Shown: piece by piece, positions 1 to 10,888 of the stretch
Numbering within the stretch: position 1 is the first letter of the stretch
Layout: every line of letters begins with the position of its first letter
The notes under the pieces: model-generated
What the model was told of the DNA's origin: nothing
Seen by the model: only the letters and a program-made list of their open reading frames with translations
Database searches by the model: none
DNA from: Lamellibrachia satsuma
Taxonomy: Eukaryota; Annelida; Polychaeta; Sabellida; Siboglinidae
Assembly (NCBI GenBank): GCA_033239005.1
Contig: BSQZ01000015.1
Location: forward strand, 4,576,001 to 4,640,000
Length of the DNA: 64,000 nt
Direction: 5' to 3'
Translations under genes and position numbers: made by a program

Positions 1-19
1 TATTGACATTGATAATATG

Positions 20-46
20 CGCGCGCGTGCGTGCGTGCGTGCGTGT

Positions 47-100
<54 letters not shown>

Positions 101-165
101 GTGTGTGCGCGTGTTTGTGTGAGCGTGTGCGTGTTTGTACGTGTGCGTGGGTGGGGGGCAAGTTT
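20..165. repeat. GT/GCGT microsatellite
   Basis: A GCGC/GCGT run passes into (GT)n and then GCGTGT variants. It directly follows the TATTGACATTGATAAT end of a right-arm repeat, so the window opens just inside a unit boundary. Equivalent runs follow every right arm in the window. Confidence 0.95.
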
Positions 166-424
166 AAGTGTACTTCTGCATACGTTTCCTAATGTCGTCA
201 TAATATATATTTGTGAATACTGTTGGCAATTTGGACATCATATTATCTAAATAGACTATTTAATATATCCCAGATATTACCTGTTGTATAGGTTTGTTGA
301 CGTGATTTGTCTGCGATAAATGAATAAATATCTGTCGTCAACAAAAGTGAGAATTCCAGGACCACACATCGCTGCTTATTCTTCGTCTGCATTATCAATC
401 TATCTAAATATACATATATACATA
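166..424 (+). repeat. R1 block, copy 1
   Basis: AT-rich shared block found after every (GT)n run (13 copies here). It contains the conserved strings CCCAGATATTACCTGTTGTA and TTGTCTGCGATAAATGAATA, the latter including an AATAAA hexamer in this copy. No coding potential was recognised. It may have spread with the flanking microsatellite as part of the segmental duplications. Confidence 0.8.
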
Positions 425-932
<508 letters not shown>

Positions 933-993
933 GTAGACTGTACGTCACAATTATGGCCATACGGTTATAAATACTGTTTTTTTCATGGCTCTT

Positions 994-2780
994 TAACAAG
1001 ATTTAACAAGATTGCCATCTCGAACAACAAGTTCCTGATGGCAAGTGGACAAGGAAGCCATTGGCTTATCGAGAGTCCAACAATTTTCTCATCTATGTGT
1101 AGCCCGCCCTTATCAGATATCTGTCAATTCTATTTTTAAACATATTCACACTACTAGCATTAACACAATCGTTTGGCAGTTTGTTCCATTCATTTATCAC
1201 CCTCTGTGAGAATGAGTACTTTCTCATGTCCAATCTACATTGCTCCTTAACTAATGCTGCTTTGTGTCCTCTAGTTCTACTGCCTTCTTTAAGTTTGAAG
1301 AACATATTCCTATCAACATCCTCATAACCGTTCACTATTTTAAACACTTCTATTTGGTCTCCTCTTAGTCTCCTGGTCTCTAGTGTTGTCAAACCACATT
1401 GTAATAAGCGACTTTCGTAACTAAGGTCTCTTAATTCTGGAATCATCTTAGTTGCTCTTCGTTGTATTCGTTCTAGCTTATCTATGTCTTTTTTTACGAT
1501 ATGGCCTCCATGCTTGAATACAATATTCCAAATGTGGTCTAACCATTGCTTTGTACAGTGGTACAATTAGATGTTTCTCCTTATACGTGATAGTTCTCCT
1601 AATTAGGCCTAGAATTTGATTTCCTTTCGAAGCAGCAATCCCACATTGCTCTGAAACTTTCATGTCAGCATTAAATGTTACTCCTAAATCCTTTTCTTGT
1701 GTGGTTCTACCTAGTTCAGCATCCCCCATTTTATATTCCTCGTCCATATTTCCATGTCCTATGTGTATACATTTACACTTCCCAAAATTGAATAACATTT
1801 GCCATTTTTCTGACCATTTAACTAATTTTTCTAGATCATCCTGTAAACTTTGTTTATCTGTATCATTAGTAACTTTACTGAATACTTTTGTGTCATCTGC
1901 AAATTTGAGTACTTTGCTAGATATGTCATCCTCCAAATCATTTATATATATTAAAAACAGTATAGGGCCTAACACTGATCCCTGTGGTACCCCACTCAAA
2001 ACAGATTTCCAGTTTGAAATCTTACCATCTACTATTACTCTCTGTCTTCTGTGTGTAAGCCACTTTTCTATCCAGTTGATTACAGCATTGCCTATACCAT
2101 GGGCTTTTAGTTTAAGTAACAATCTTTGATGTGGCACTTTATCGAAAGCTTTCTGAAAATCTAAGTAGACAACATCCACTGGTGACCTGTGATCTACCCA
2201 CTTTGTAATTTCTTCTAAAAAACATAAGAGTTTGGTTAGACATGACCTTGCTTTTAGTAACCCATGTTGAGATGTATTTATTAATTTATGTTTTACAAGG
2301 AATTCCACCATGTGGTCTCTAATTAATGTTTCGAGTAATTTACATACAACTGATGTTAAACTCACTGGTCTGTAATTTTCTGGCTTCTTCCTCGATCCCT
2401 TCTTAAATAGTGGCGTACTGTTTGCTTCTATCCATTCTGAAGGAACTATCCTTCTTCTAGTGACAAGTTAAATAAGTTTGCAAGTGGTGCACTAATTTGA
2501 TCAACAATTTCCTTTAGCAGTTTTGGTGATATCCCATCAACTCCAGGTGATTTATTATCTTTCATCTTCTTAATTTTCTTTGCTATCAATTTAGTTACAA
2601 ATAACTGCCCTAAATATTCTGATGTATTGCCCTCAAATTTAGTCAACGGAACTGGAAGTGAGCTGATATCTTCTGTGGTAAAAACTGAGCTGAAATACTC
2701 ATTCAGGACCTCTGCCATTTGGAACCCATCTGAAATTATGTTTTCACTGTTGCTTTCCACTGGTCCGATCTTACCTCGAA
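994..2780 (-). mobile_element. 5'-truncated CR1/Jockey-type LINE
   Basis: A non-LTR retrotransposon fragment on the minus strand interrupts block P. The three other copies of this site (15351, 29450, 47785) read directly from GGCTCTT into GAAGCAATC (or a one-base variant), so the empty site is visible. CTT flanks both ends (991-993 and 2781-2783) and may be a very short target duplication. The element's 3' end, at the left, carries two copies of an AATCTTGTTA-like unit, as expected of LINEs that end in short tandem repeats rather than poly(A). The endonuclease half is missing. Confidence 0.85.
1093..2780 (-). pseudogene. LINE reverse transcriptase fragment, frameshifted
   Basis: This is the reverse-transcriptase half of the LINE open reading frame. 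In order it shows the pre-RT segment (NEYFSSVFTTED, KSPGVDGISP), then QHGLLKARSC, the YLDFQKAFDKVPH segment with the first catalytic Asp, SGVPQGSVLGPILFLIYIND, and the FADDTK catalytic motif. It finishes with the C-terminal region typical of CR1-like elements (LERIQRRATKMIP, TLETRRLRGD, FSQRVINEWNKLP). The frame breaks at least twice: near 2450, where a base appears lost after the LSLEEG segment, and near 1480-1495, just before the LERIQRR segment. The start is lost by 5' truncation, so it is dead. Family assignment rests on these motifs; CR1, L2 and Rex1 were not separated. Confidence 0.9.
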
Positions 2781-2783
2781 CTT

Positions 2784-4274
2784 GAAGCAATCATACTTAA
2801 AGCAAGGAAAACATTGCACCCAGGAGAAGAGACGGCGTTTTAGAACAATCGAGTTTACTTTTCGGTACATTAAAAGTACTGAAGTTATTTGCACGGATTT
2901 GCGCAATATATTTTAATAGTGGTGCAGTACTGCATTTTCCTAAATGTATTTAAACAGTTTGAGAATAGTTTTCAGCCCTAACATATATTATATATTGCAG
3001 TATGTAACAATAATATAACAATGCTTTGTAAATGTTTTGCTTACTACAAATAAACACATTCCACCATGTAGACAAATAATACAATGTACGCCAATGACAT
3101 CACACAGACCACGTTTTACACTAACTAATTTCCATTAATAAATTTAATATTACATAAATTGTAATCATTTTACGTTTTATAAATTTGCAATACGATATTG
3201 CGATATTGTCAGATGTAAAACTTTCAAAGTATTGCAAATACAGCCCATCACAAACACACCCATTGAAGACGGCCACTGTTCCACGGTCTGTTTTTCCACA
3301 TCTGTATATCTGACCAGCCTCTGTCATTCGGGCACACATTTAATCGGGCCACTCAGTCACCTTGGGTGGCCGCTTTAGAGGAGTTCTACTGTAGTACTAG
3401 TAAAACTATACAAGTAAAACTATACAATACATTTCAAATAAGGTATTGTATGTATGTTGTAATACTACAATGCGAAGTATTACGCCCATCCGTGGTTTTG
3501 ATGTTCGGATTCAGATTTTTTTCTTACACGCCTATATTTAGATACGCAGGCACCCACGCACCATGGTCGGGATGTGGGGCAGGTGACATATGACGAAATT
3601 CCCCTCGGAAATTGTAGTATGTCTAGCAATCATAAACAAGTGATTTGGTGGTGCATTAGATATTGTTGAAACGGGATTAACTTTAAAACCCAAATGGCTC
3701 CTGTTACGCGCAAGGGGCACAGAGGGGTCAGGGACGTCCGGCCCTGCGTCACTGCGCCTCGATGACGCGGGAGGGTTCAGCCTACTTTTACGTTTCCCAT
3801 TGGTGACCATGTTAACGTTTTGCACGATTATAAGAAAACAGGATCATAAAAAGTTCTGAAACTTCTTTCCTGCCTTTGTCATTATTTCATTGACATGCTG
3901 GTCGAGTTTTGTAAAAATCACATATTTCTAACTCTTTGAAAATGGATGAACGTGCCATACCCGTCAATGTTTACCAATTTCTGCATAAATTACTACGCAC
4001 ACGTGCCTTGTGGCGAAAACATTGCCAAATATCCTTCCGCCTATTCAAATGATCTAATCCACGGTTACACTGCTAACATGTTCTACCAGCAAACTTGCCA
4101 ATGTGTCTGTTGAAATTCAGTTATGTCGGATGATATGATTTTTTTAAATTACGCATATCTAAAATTACTGTGCCCTACATTCCTGTGACACACCAGGAAG
4201 TTTAACTGAGGCTTGGTCCCGGGACTGCGTATCAGCGGCGGCATTTCCCGGGGCGCAGTGAAGCAGGGGCGGAT
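2784..4274. repeat. P block, copy 1
   Basis: About 1.5 kb of non-genic sequence shared with 15355-16845, 29455-30885 and 47785-49285. It includes a GGTGGCCGCTTTAGAGGAG motif near 3365 that resembles DNA-transposon-associated sequence, and ends in a GC-rich stretch (GGTCCCGGGACTGCG, about 4215-4270). Short open frames (95 codons on the minus strand at 3538-3825; 72 and 75 codons) persist between copies, but the copies are too similar for that to indicate coding. No gene is called. Confidence 0.75.
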
Positions 4275-5015
<741 letters not shown>

Positions 5016-5453
5016 TACGACTAACTGAAAAATCAATTATGATTAAAGGACATCGTCTATAGGATATATTTCCCATATCATTGGTAGCGCTGGTATTCCC
5101 TGCAGAAACCCGGTAGTACTCTGTAAGCCCAGTAGTAGGTCCTACGCCCTGTATAACGAGCTAGTATTCCCTGTGCAAACTCCCTAATTCGTTAGCCAGT
5201 GAGCATTCCCTGTACGAAACCGGTAGTACGACCTATTCCCCACATTACTGAGCCAACAATTCCTGGATGAAACCTTTGTTTAAGACTGCCATCCCATTCA
5301 CTGATAGTTCCGTAATATGGCGCGCCTCAGGCGAACCGTTCTGGACTACGGGAAGTAGCGTGGTGCACGGGGACGGATTCACGGTTAACAGGTTCCTGCT
5401 AGGGGAAACACGGGAGTTATATTTAGTAATATTTACCATAGCTCGGGTTAGAA
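5016..5453. repeat. Gene A upstream region with CCGGTAGTA repeats
   Basis: One unit of the 38-bp minisatellite (about 5043-5080) is followed by TTGGTAGCGCTGGTATTCCC and a degenerate series built on CCGGTAGTACTC and AGTGAGTATTCCCTGTACG. Relative to gene C, about 400 bp is missing at the CTGGATGAAACCTTT junction near 5274, including the region that elsewhere follows a beta exon. No coding capacity was recognised. Confidence 0.7.
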
Positions 5454-5490
5454 TATAAAGCGTTCAGCCACTCATGCTAACCATTCAGTC
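5454..5490 (+). promoter_or_regulatory. Alpha core promoter of gene A
   Basis: TATAAAG (5454-5460) lies 33 bp upstream of the A of a TCAGTC initiator (5485-5490). The following 116-nt leader has no upstream ATG. The arrangement is conserved at C, G and I, and at H with a changed initiator. The start site is inferred from motif spacing. Confidence 0.7.
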
Positions 5491-5602
5491 GAACCAGAAG
5501 CGAAAGAAACACTTCGCTCACGAGAAACTCTCAGGATTAGCGCAGACGACCATAGTGAAATTATTACGTAGTTGTGACCCGTAGAATATTACGAACAGCA
5601 AC

Positions 5603-6485
5603 ATGAAGGTAATTACCAAGTTTATCTTGATGGCTTTCTTTCGGAGAAAGACGGCTGATTTAAAACTAATTCTTCATTACATTATAGGTCACTGATTCTA
5701 CCTGACACGCGGTATTACTCTGGCTTTGTCTAAAAAGAGTTTCCCAATCTTTCGCAGCTTCAGCCCCCCATTTAACCTTACGACTGACTCCCCTAGAATT
5801 ACGGATCCCTGCTCTCAGTCTGTGGACCCCTGCGATAAACCACGTGTCAGACGTCGAATGCTGCTGTGACTTTCTGCAACGAATACATCTTGTACGTTGT
5901 GTAACGTATGTTTTCACTCTGTTTCAGACAACACACCTTGTAATGCTATTGATGTGTTTCGAGATGTCCCTGTCACTGCCCCTGTCCACCGTCCCCCGAA
6001 GTGTGACGTCACTGTCGTCGACCACAGCAACGTCTACCAGGGTGACCCCGAGACGAGGAACCACGCGAGACCCACGATGCAACCTCAGAGAACCCGACGT
6101 CTTCCGTACACACATCATCGATCCATCCACGGACCCGGCCACGAACCCAGAACATCCAGTCGAGGAACGAGCCTTGTGCAACTTTGAGTACACCGCCGAC
6201 ATAGACAGACACCGCCACCCCGAGATCATGGTCGTGGCTGTGTGTCCGACGAAGAACTGTGGACACTGTGCCGGCGGACAGGGCCGCTGCGAACCCGTCT
6301 ACCACAACTTCAAAGTGCTCCGGCGTTGTGGTTGGGACAACGACAACAACTACCTGTACAGGTATGACTACGAGAGACTGGCCGTGGCTTGTGTGTGCGC
6401 CACGCCGGCTCTCGAGGAGGGGAAGCCCTTCATGCCCGCCGGGTCGGCCAACGAACACGACGACCCAGCCCCCGTCTTGGACTAG
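5603..6485 (+). CDS. IL17: Interleukin-17-like secreted cytokine, copy A
   Basis: Proposed join 5603-5608 and 5928-6485, giving 187 residues. Exon 1 codes only Met-Lys before a strong donor (AAG|GTAATT). The acceptor CTCTGTTTCAG at 5927 opens exon 2 in phase 0 and creates a good signal peptide (n-region MKTTH, hydrophobic core about residues 6-21). Residues 26-48 are an S/T-rich linker. The IL-17 domain spans about 53-162: RALCNF...D-x-D..R.P (83-100), C108-x4-C113, then VLRR (132-135) and C157-x-C159. These four cysteines correspond to the two conserved disulfides of the IL-17 cystine knot. Five further mature cysteines (53, 86, 116, 123, 136) could add disulfides or dimer contacts. IL-17s act extracellularly through IL-17 receptors; in molluscs they are linked to innate immunity. 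The intron is 319 bp, shorter than in C and G. The second exon is visibly more GC-rich than its flanks. The splice model is inferred. Confidence 0.85.
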
Positions 6486-6815
6486 CCGACACCACAGCAC
6501 ACAGACATCGTGCAGACCAAGTCTGCTATATTCTCAAGGAGTATCTATTTTGATGATGCAGGTGTAAAAATATAAAAATGTGTCTGTATATTCAGAGGTA
6601 ATTTATTAATCTAATTTGCGGGATCGACAGCGACGGCTCAACTCCCGTCTTATTCTAGCCGACGCCTTAGCACACTTACGTCGCATAGACAAAGTCTACT
6701 ATATATTAAATGAGTATTTATTTTTAGATATTTTATAACGATGCTTGTGTCAAAATAATAATGTGCTGATGTATTCAGACATAATTTATTAACGTAATTT
6801 ATCAAATTTACAACG
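6486..6815 (+). repeat. Gene A 3' flank with internal tandem duplication
   Basis: Two diverged copies of about 165 bp lie head to tail. Each runs from GCCGAC(A/G)CC..AGCACAC through a GTCT(G/A)CTATAT segment to a TTATTAA(T/C) end. ATTAAA at 6705-6710 is a possible polyadenylation signal; no AATAAA lies close to the stop. The duplication is also present behind C, E, G and I. Confidence 0.65.
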
Positions 6816-6846
6816 ATACACAGGGTAGCCAACTTTGTTTCGTGTG

Positions 6847-7184
6847 TAGGTTCATGGCCGTTTACAGCCTGGAGAAAATGTGTGATTCTAGTCAAGAAAA
6901 GTGTTATGTTCTTATACAGGAATGGTTCAAATAGTCAGCTGCGGCTGACACAGCTTTCGATGGAGCGTGCACGCTCAGGGGTCACACGTGCATGACTCGG
7001 TGAATGTCCGAATCTGTGAATGCAGCAATGTGTGAATGAGGTTTAGAATGAGATGTCTGCTGTGAACACGAAGACGTCGGCAGACATGTAAACACATCAG
7101 TGTGGTAATACACTCGAAACCATTAATGAAGAGCAGTATGAGCTTTAATTAATTGATAAAAGTATGTCATATTGACATTTATAA

Positions 7185-7185
<1 letters not shown>
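6847..7185 (+). repeat. Right arm of gene A
   Basis: Shared block of about 335 bp from TTCATGGCCGTTTACAGCC to GTCATATTGACATT, found 3' of every gene copy in the window and in inverted form 5' of A, C and (as a remnant) G. Confidence 0.85.
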
Positions 7186-7239
<54 letters not shown>

Positions 7240-7355
7240 GTGCGTGCGTGCGTGCGTGTGCGTGTTCGTGTGCTTGTGCGTGTGCGTGAGTGTGTGTGTG
7301 TGTGGGTGGGTATGTGAGAATTAATTGATAAAAGTATGTCATATTGACATTTATA

Positions 7356-7427
<72 letters not shown>

Positions 7428-7578
7428 GTTTGTGTGTGCGTGCGTGCGTGCGTGCGTGTGTGCATGCGTGCGTGCGTGCGTGCGTGTGCGTGTTCGTGTG
7501 CGTGTGCGTGTGCGTGAGTGTGTGTGTGTGTGTGTTTGTGGGTGGGTATGTGAGGGAGGAGTGTGTGTGTGTGCGCGC
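7186..7578. repeat. Duplicated GT/GCGT microsatellite
   Basis: Two successive (GT)n-GCGT-GGGTATGTGAG cassettes. The last 38 bp or so of the right arm (TTAATTGATAAAAGTATGTC) is repeated at 7321, which shows a local tandem duplication of arm end plus microsatellite. Confidence 0.9.
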
Positions 7579-7858
7579 GCGCCCGAGTTTTAGGATTTTT
7601 CTGCATACATTTTCCAATTTTATCATAATATGTATTTGTGAATGTTGTTAGTAGTTTAGACCTCATATTATCCTAATTGACTAATACAAATTTTCCAGAT
7701 ATTACCTGCTGTATAGGTTTGTTAATGTGAAATGGATGAATAAACAATTTCATGGAATCCGGATTGTTGTTGAGTATATATCACGGTGGACGGTGGACAG
7801 TGTCCTGTCGTCAATAGAAACTTCCAGCATCACATATCGGTGCTTCTTCACCGCCATT
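7579..7858 (+). repeat. R1 block, copy 2
   Basis: Same shared AT-rich block as at 166-424, with the GATGAATAAACAATTTCATG variant (AATAAA) and the GAGTATATATCACGGTGGACG tail seen in the longer form. Confidence 0.75.
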
Positions 7859-8255
7859 ACAGGGTATCATGGTTGACGCTAGGGTTGGGGCCTTAATGTG
7901 GGGTTTAGGGTGGCACTCTGATGTCCGACCATGAAGTTCGGATTCCAAGAACTATTCTGGAATTTTATCAACTACACGAAATTAAGCATCATGTACTGGT
8001 TCTGGGCGCCATCAACTACTGGTGTCCGGGCGTCACATTGGGTGCTGAGGAGCAATCTTGGGTTCCATTTGCCAATATGGTGTCGTGTTCAGTTTCGTTG
8101 GGTCATTGTGTAGTGTGGGCATAATCCTCGGGTCCCGAAGGCCATTGTGGGGTTCCGTGGGTCTGTCTGGGGTCTGGGTATCATGCCAAAGTGTATATGA
8201 CCAATATGGGGTACCAGGGGTAATTCTGCGGTTCATCGGACCTTTCCGTATTGTT
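7859..8255 (+). repeat. S2 block, copy 1
   Basis: About 400 bp built from diverged internal repeats of the form GGGTCCCGAAGGCCATTGTGG / GGTTCCATTTGCCAATATGG. Further copies lie at 20705, 32696, 38201, 52556 and 59561. Short open frames here are not conserved in register; no gene is called. Confidence 0.7.
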
Positions 8256-9473
8256 TAATAATACACGAAAGGCATGCTACGCGCAAACATATACTGATTA
8301 GGCCCCTAGATAACGCTTATCATGAGAAGTGAACATTATGTTACGAAATATAACTTATCTGCCTGAGCGATCTAGCCTCGACTCCCATTTTCGTGTACGC
8401 AATAAACCATACATCACAGTAATGAGTGTTTCGGATCATCTGATAAGCGAATGTGTTGACTGATAACTGCTGGTCACATTAGCACCGTTTCGAGAGCGAC
8501 GATTATTGGTCAATACCCGGAAGTTATCGATTTAATTTCCTCGGGTGACACTGCCGACGGTAGACTGACTGTGTATAAAACCCGCCATGCACATGCCGGT
8601 TCTTCAGATGCCAACATGTTGGCGACTAAATTTTCAGTGGTCAAATCAAATGTAGTCGTTATGTGTATGTTCTCCACCGACAGTTGACAACACTTTTTGT
8701 GGACATCTGGCATTTGGTGCCCTTCGGCCGATCGGTAGTTGCAACTATTCGTCGGCAGACAAACTGTTGGCGACTAAAGGACGGTATGTGTATGGCGGGC
8801 TTACGTGTGTCAACACTACTCTTTGATAGACAATGATTAAGTCATGTAATCAACCGTGTATTATCCCACTTCGCTGTATATACATAACTTACCCAGGTAG
8901 GAAATAGATAAAGTGGACGCATTGTAGGCTGAAGGCGTCTTTGCAAGACTTCACTGGGCAAACGGTGGCAAATGATGGTTACTGTATATCCATATACCCA
9001 TACATTTCCATTGTTACTAGTTAACACTTTCTAGGCATAGTAATATTATGTGGATCCTAAAATGTCCAAGGAAAACATTAATGTTATGTAGTCATGTTTT
9101 GGCAATATAAAATCGATATAATAATCTTCATGATTTATTGTTCAATAATTTACGTCGGGTGGGATTTGTTTCTATAAACTCGAGTGGGTGTAATATAACC
9201 ACATTACGGAGATAACCATTCCACGTAATGTAGTTGGTTTGCATAACCATAACATAACCTTCATATCCCTTTTCATATAGCGATATCATCGAATTTTTCG
9301 TGGCCGTTACATATTGCCATCATTTTATATTTTAACCATGCTTTACAACCATATAACTGCCATTGTCTGCACAAAGACGCACACTCCCGCTCATACATCC
9401 ACCCAATACACACTAACAATATATAACCACGTGGGCCATACCCATATGGCATACGGTTATAGGGGTCTAATGC
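8256..9473. repeat. Intergenic region between S2 and the beta promoter, copy 1
   Basis: Unique-looking AT-rich sequence shared by all units. It holds a foldback element (8579-8800, listed separately) and, just before the TATA box, AACCACGTGGGCC, which contains a CACGTG E-box near 9428. No gene was recognised. Confidence 0.65.
8579..8800. repeat. Foldback/MITE-like element, copy 1
   Basis: Imperfect terminal inverted repeats of about 40 bp: the left end CCCGCCATGCACATGCCGG mirrors the right end GACGGTATGTGTATGGCGGG-like sequence, and GTTGGCGACTAA occurs near both sides. No coding capacity. Present at the same place in every unit, so it duplicated with the units rather than jumping independently. 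Confidence 0.6.
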
Positions 9474-9503
9474 TATAAAATATCTGCTGGTAATCACTCA
9501 GTC
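9474..9503 (+). promoter_or_regulatory. Beta core promoter, unit 1
   Basis: TATAAAA (9474-9480) with TCAGTC at 9498-9503. The spacing to the initiator A is 26 bp, shorter than in the alpha promoters. It is followed by a leader of about 90 nt and an ATG-AAG exon. Confidence 0.55.
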
Positions 9504-9590
9504 TTGAAGCACCCAGAGATTTAACGGTAGGATTATCGCAGTCAAGAATCCTCAAGAGTTGTAATCTGGTCTGTTCTTGTGAGCGCCAAC

Positions 9591-9596
9591 ATGAAG
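9591..9596 (+). other. Orphan beta first exon (Met-Lys)
   Basis: ATGAAG followed by GTAACTGTC, a strong donor in the same phase as the IL-17 first exon. No IL-17 body follows before the alpha leader at 10883 and pseudogene B. It could be a distal alternative first exon of B or a leftover of a lost gene. Reading through without splicing stops after 12 codons. Confidence 0.5.
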
Positions 9597-10456
9597 GTAA
9601 CTGTAACTGTGTAGAATCTGGGCGTATACGTAATTAGCTAATTACGATAACATCCAGGCATTTGACTAATTCATAAAATAAGAGTTAACTTTTATCAGTT
9701 GATACGATGCAATTCGAAATAATTATAAACCTTGATTCTATTGACTCAACTCTCCGACTGAAAAGATAAATCAAGCAAAAAAGTGTTTAGTGTAACATCT
9801 CGGATAATGACGCTGATTGGCTGTTGGCGCTTCATGGTAACGCCTACAGAAAATGGCGACCGACTCTCTTCTCGGCGGATTCACGAAGCCGAGCGAGAGG
9901 TGGATAAGCGAGATTAGTCCTAGAGCAGGATCTGCATATATCGTAAAACTAGAATGTTTTATTATATCGTCAAATAGAGTATTTTCTAAAATATTTCGAG
10001 ACAATAGTAATAGTATTAGGGGCCTACATCTTATGTATATATTAATATAATTAAACAACTGAGACGTTCATTATAAATGCTAATACGGTCAGTGTCGCAG
10101 TCGTTCAATTAATTAGTGAAAATGGTTGTGCTTTCATTTTAAAGTACTGGAGATACTGGGTTCGGATTGTAGGGTCTTGTCGTGACGCGGGGCGCCTGGT
10201 TTAACGAACGTTCCCCGCAAATCGTAGCTAGTGGATCTGCAATCACATGTATTTTATTGCTGGCCATTTATAACTGTATAAAATGAACACATTCTTATCG
10301 TGTGATTTATTTATGATAAAGGAAGTACGAGAAAACGATAAACATATCTACTGTTTACACATTACTCAGGGTTCAAGTTATCACATTTAATAAATTAAAA
10401 ACACAAGAAGAAGAAATATGACTAATTAGAAAATCAATTCTATATTTCCTATATCC
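9597..10456 (+). repeat. S3 block, copy 1
   Basis: About 850 bp shared by five units. It contains an inverted CCAAT box (TGATTGGCTG, near 9810), an AAAATGGCGAC YY1-like/start-codon motif at 9849-9859, and a hairpin (9860-9903, imperfect in this copy). No gene is assigned. Confidence 0.65.
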
Positions 10457-10684
10457 TTAAAGGACATCGTCTGTGGGATATATTTCCTATATCGTTAAAG
10501 GACATCGTCTATGGGATATATTTCCTATATCGTTAAAGGACATCGTCTATAAGATATATTTCCTATATCGTTAAAGGACATCGTCTAGAGGATATATTTC
10601 CTATATCGTTAAAGGACATCGTCTATAGGATATATTTCCTATATCGTTAAAGGACATCGTCTATAGGATATATTTCCCATATCG
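10457..10684. repeat. 38-bp minisatellite, about 6 copies
   Basis: The unit begins TTAAAGGACATCGTCTATAG and ends GGATATATTTCCTATATCG. GATATA and TATATC within a unit can pair around TTTCC. It lies between the beta exon and the alpha leader. It ends in the conserved TTGGTAGCGCTGGTATTCCC flank. Confidence 0.95.
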
Positions 10685-10888
10685 TTGGTAGCGCTGGTAT
10701 TCCCTGCGGAAACCCGGTAGTACTCTGTAAGCCCAGTAGTAGGTCCTACGCCCTGTACAACGAGCTTTACTAACCCGAAACGAGAGAAACACTGTTCTCA
10801 CGAGAAGCTCCCAGGATTAACACAGGCGAACAGAGTAAAATCATTACGTAGTCGTGACCCGTCGAATATTACGAACAGCAACATGAAG
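10685..10888 (+). other. Orphan alpha leader and first exon, promoterless
   Basis: The alpha 5' leader (AACCCGAAACGAGAGAAACA ... CGAATATTACGAACAGCAAC) ends in ATGAAG at 10883-10888 and GTAATTACT. Compared with genes A, C and G, the TATA box and initiator are missing: CCCTGTACAACGAGCT joins directly to the leader. No IL-17 body follows before the hAT remnant. Confidence 0.55.

Noticed and set aside
3538..3825. 95-codon minus-strand frame kept in all four P blocks.
   Set aside because: The P copies are nearly identical, so the frame could persist without selection; no domain or regulatory context was recognised.
6009..6500. 160-codon antisense open frame opposite the IL-17 exon, conserved in most copies.
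   Set aside because: A shadow of a GC-rich coding exon; the sense frame has the family motifs and the antisense frame matches nothing recognised.
9853..10050. MATDSLLGGF open frame in S3 as a gene.
   Set aside because: Frames diverge after about 30 codons between copies (copy 3 ends early), and the hairpin explains the conserved sequence equally well; kept only as a finding.
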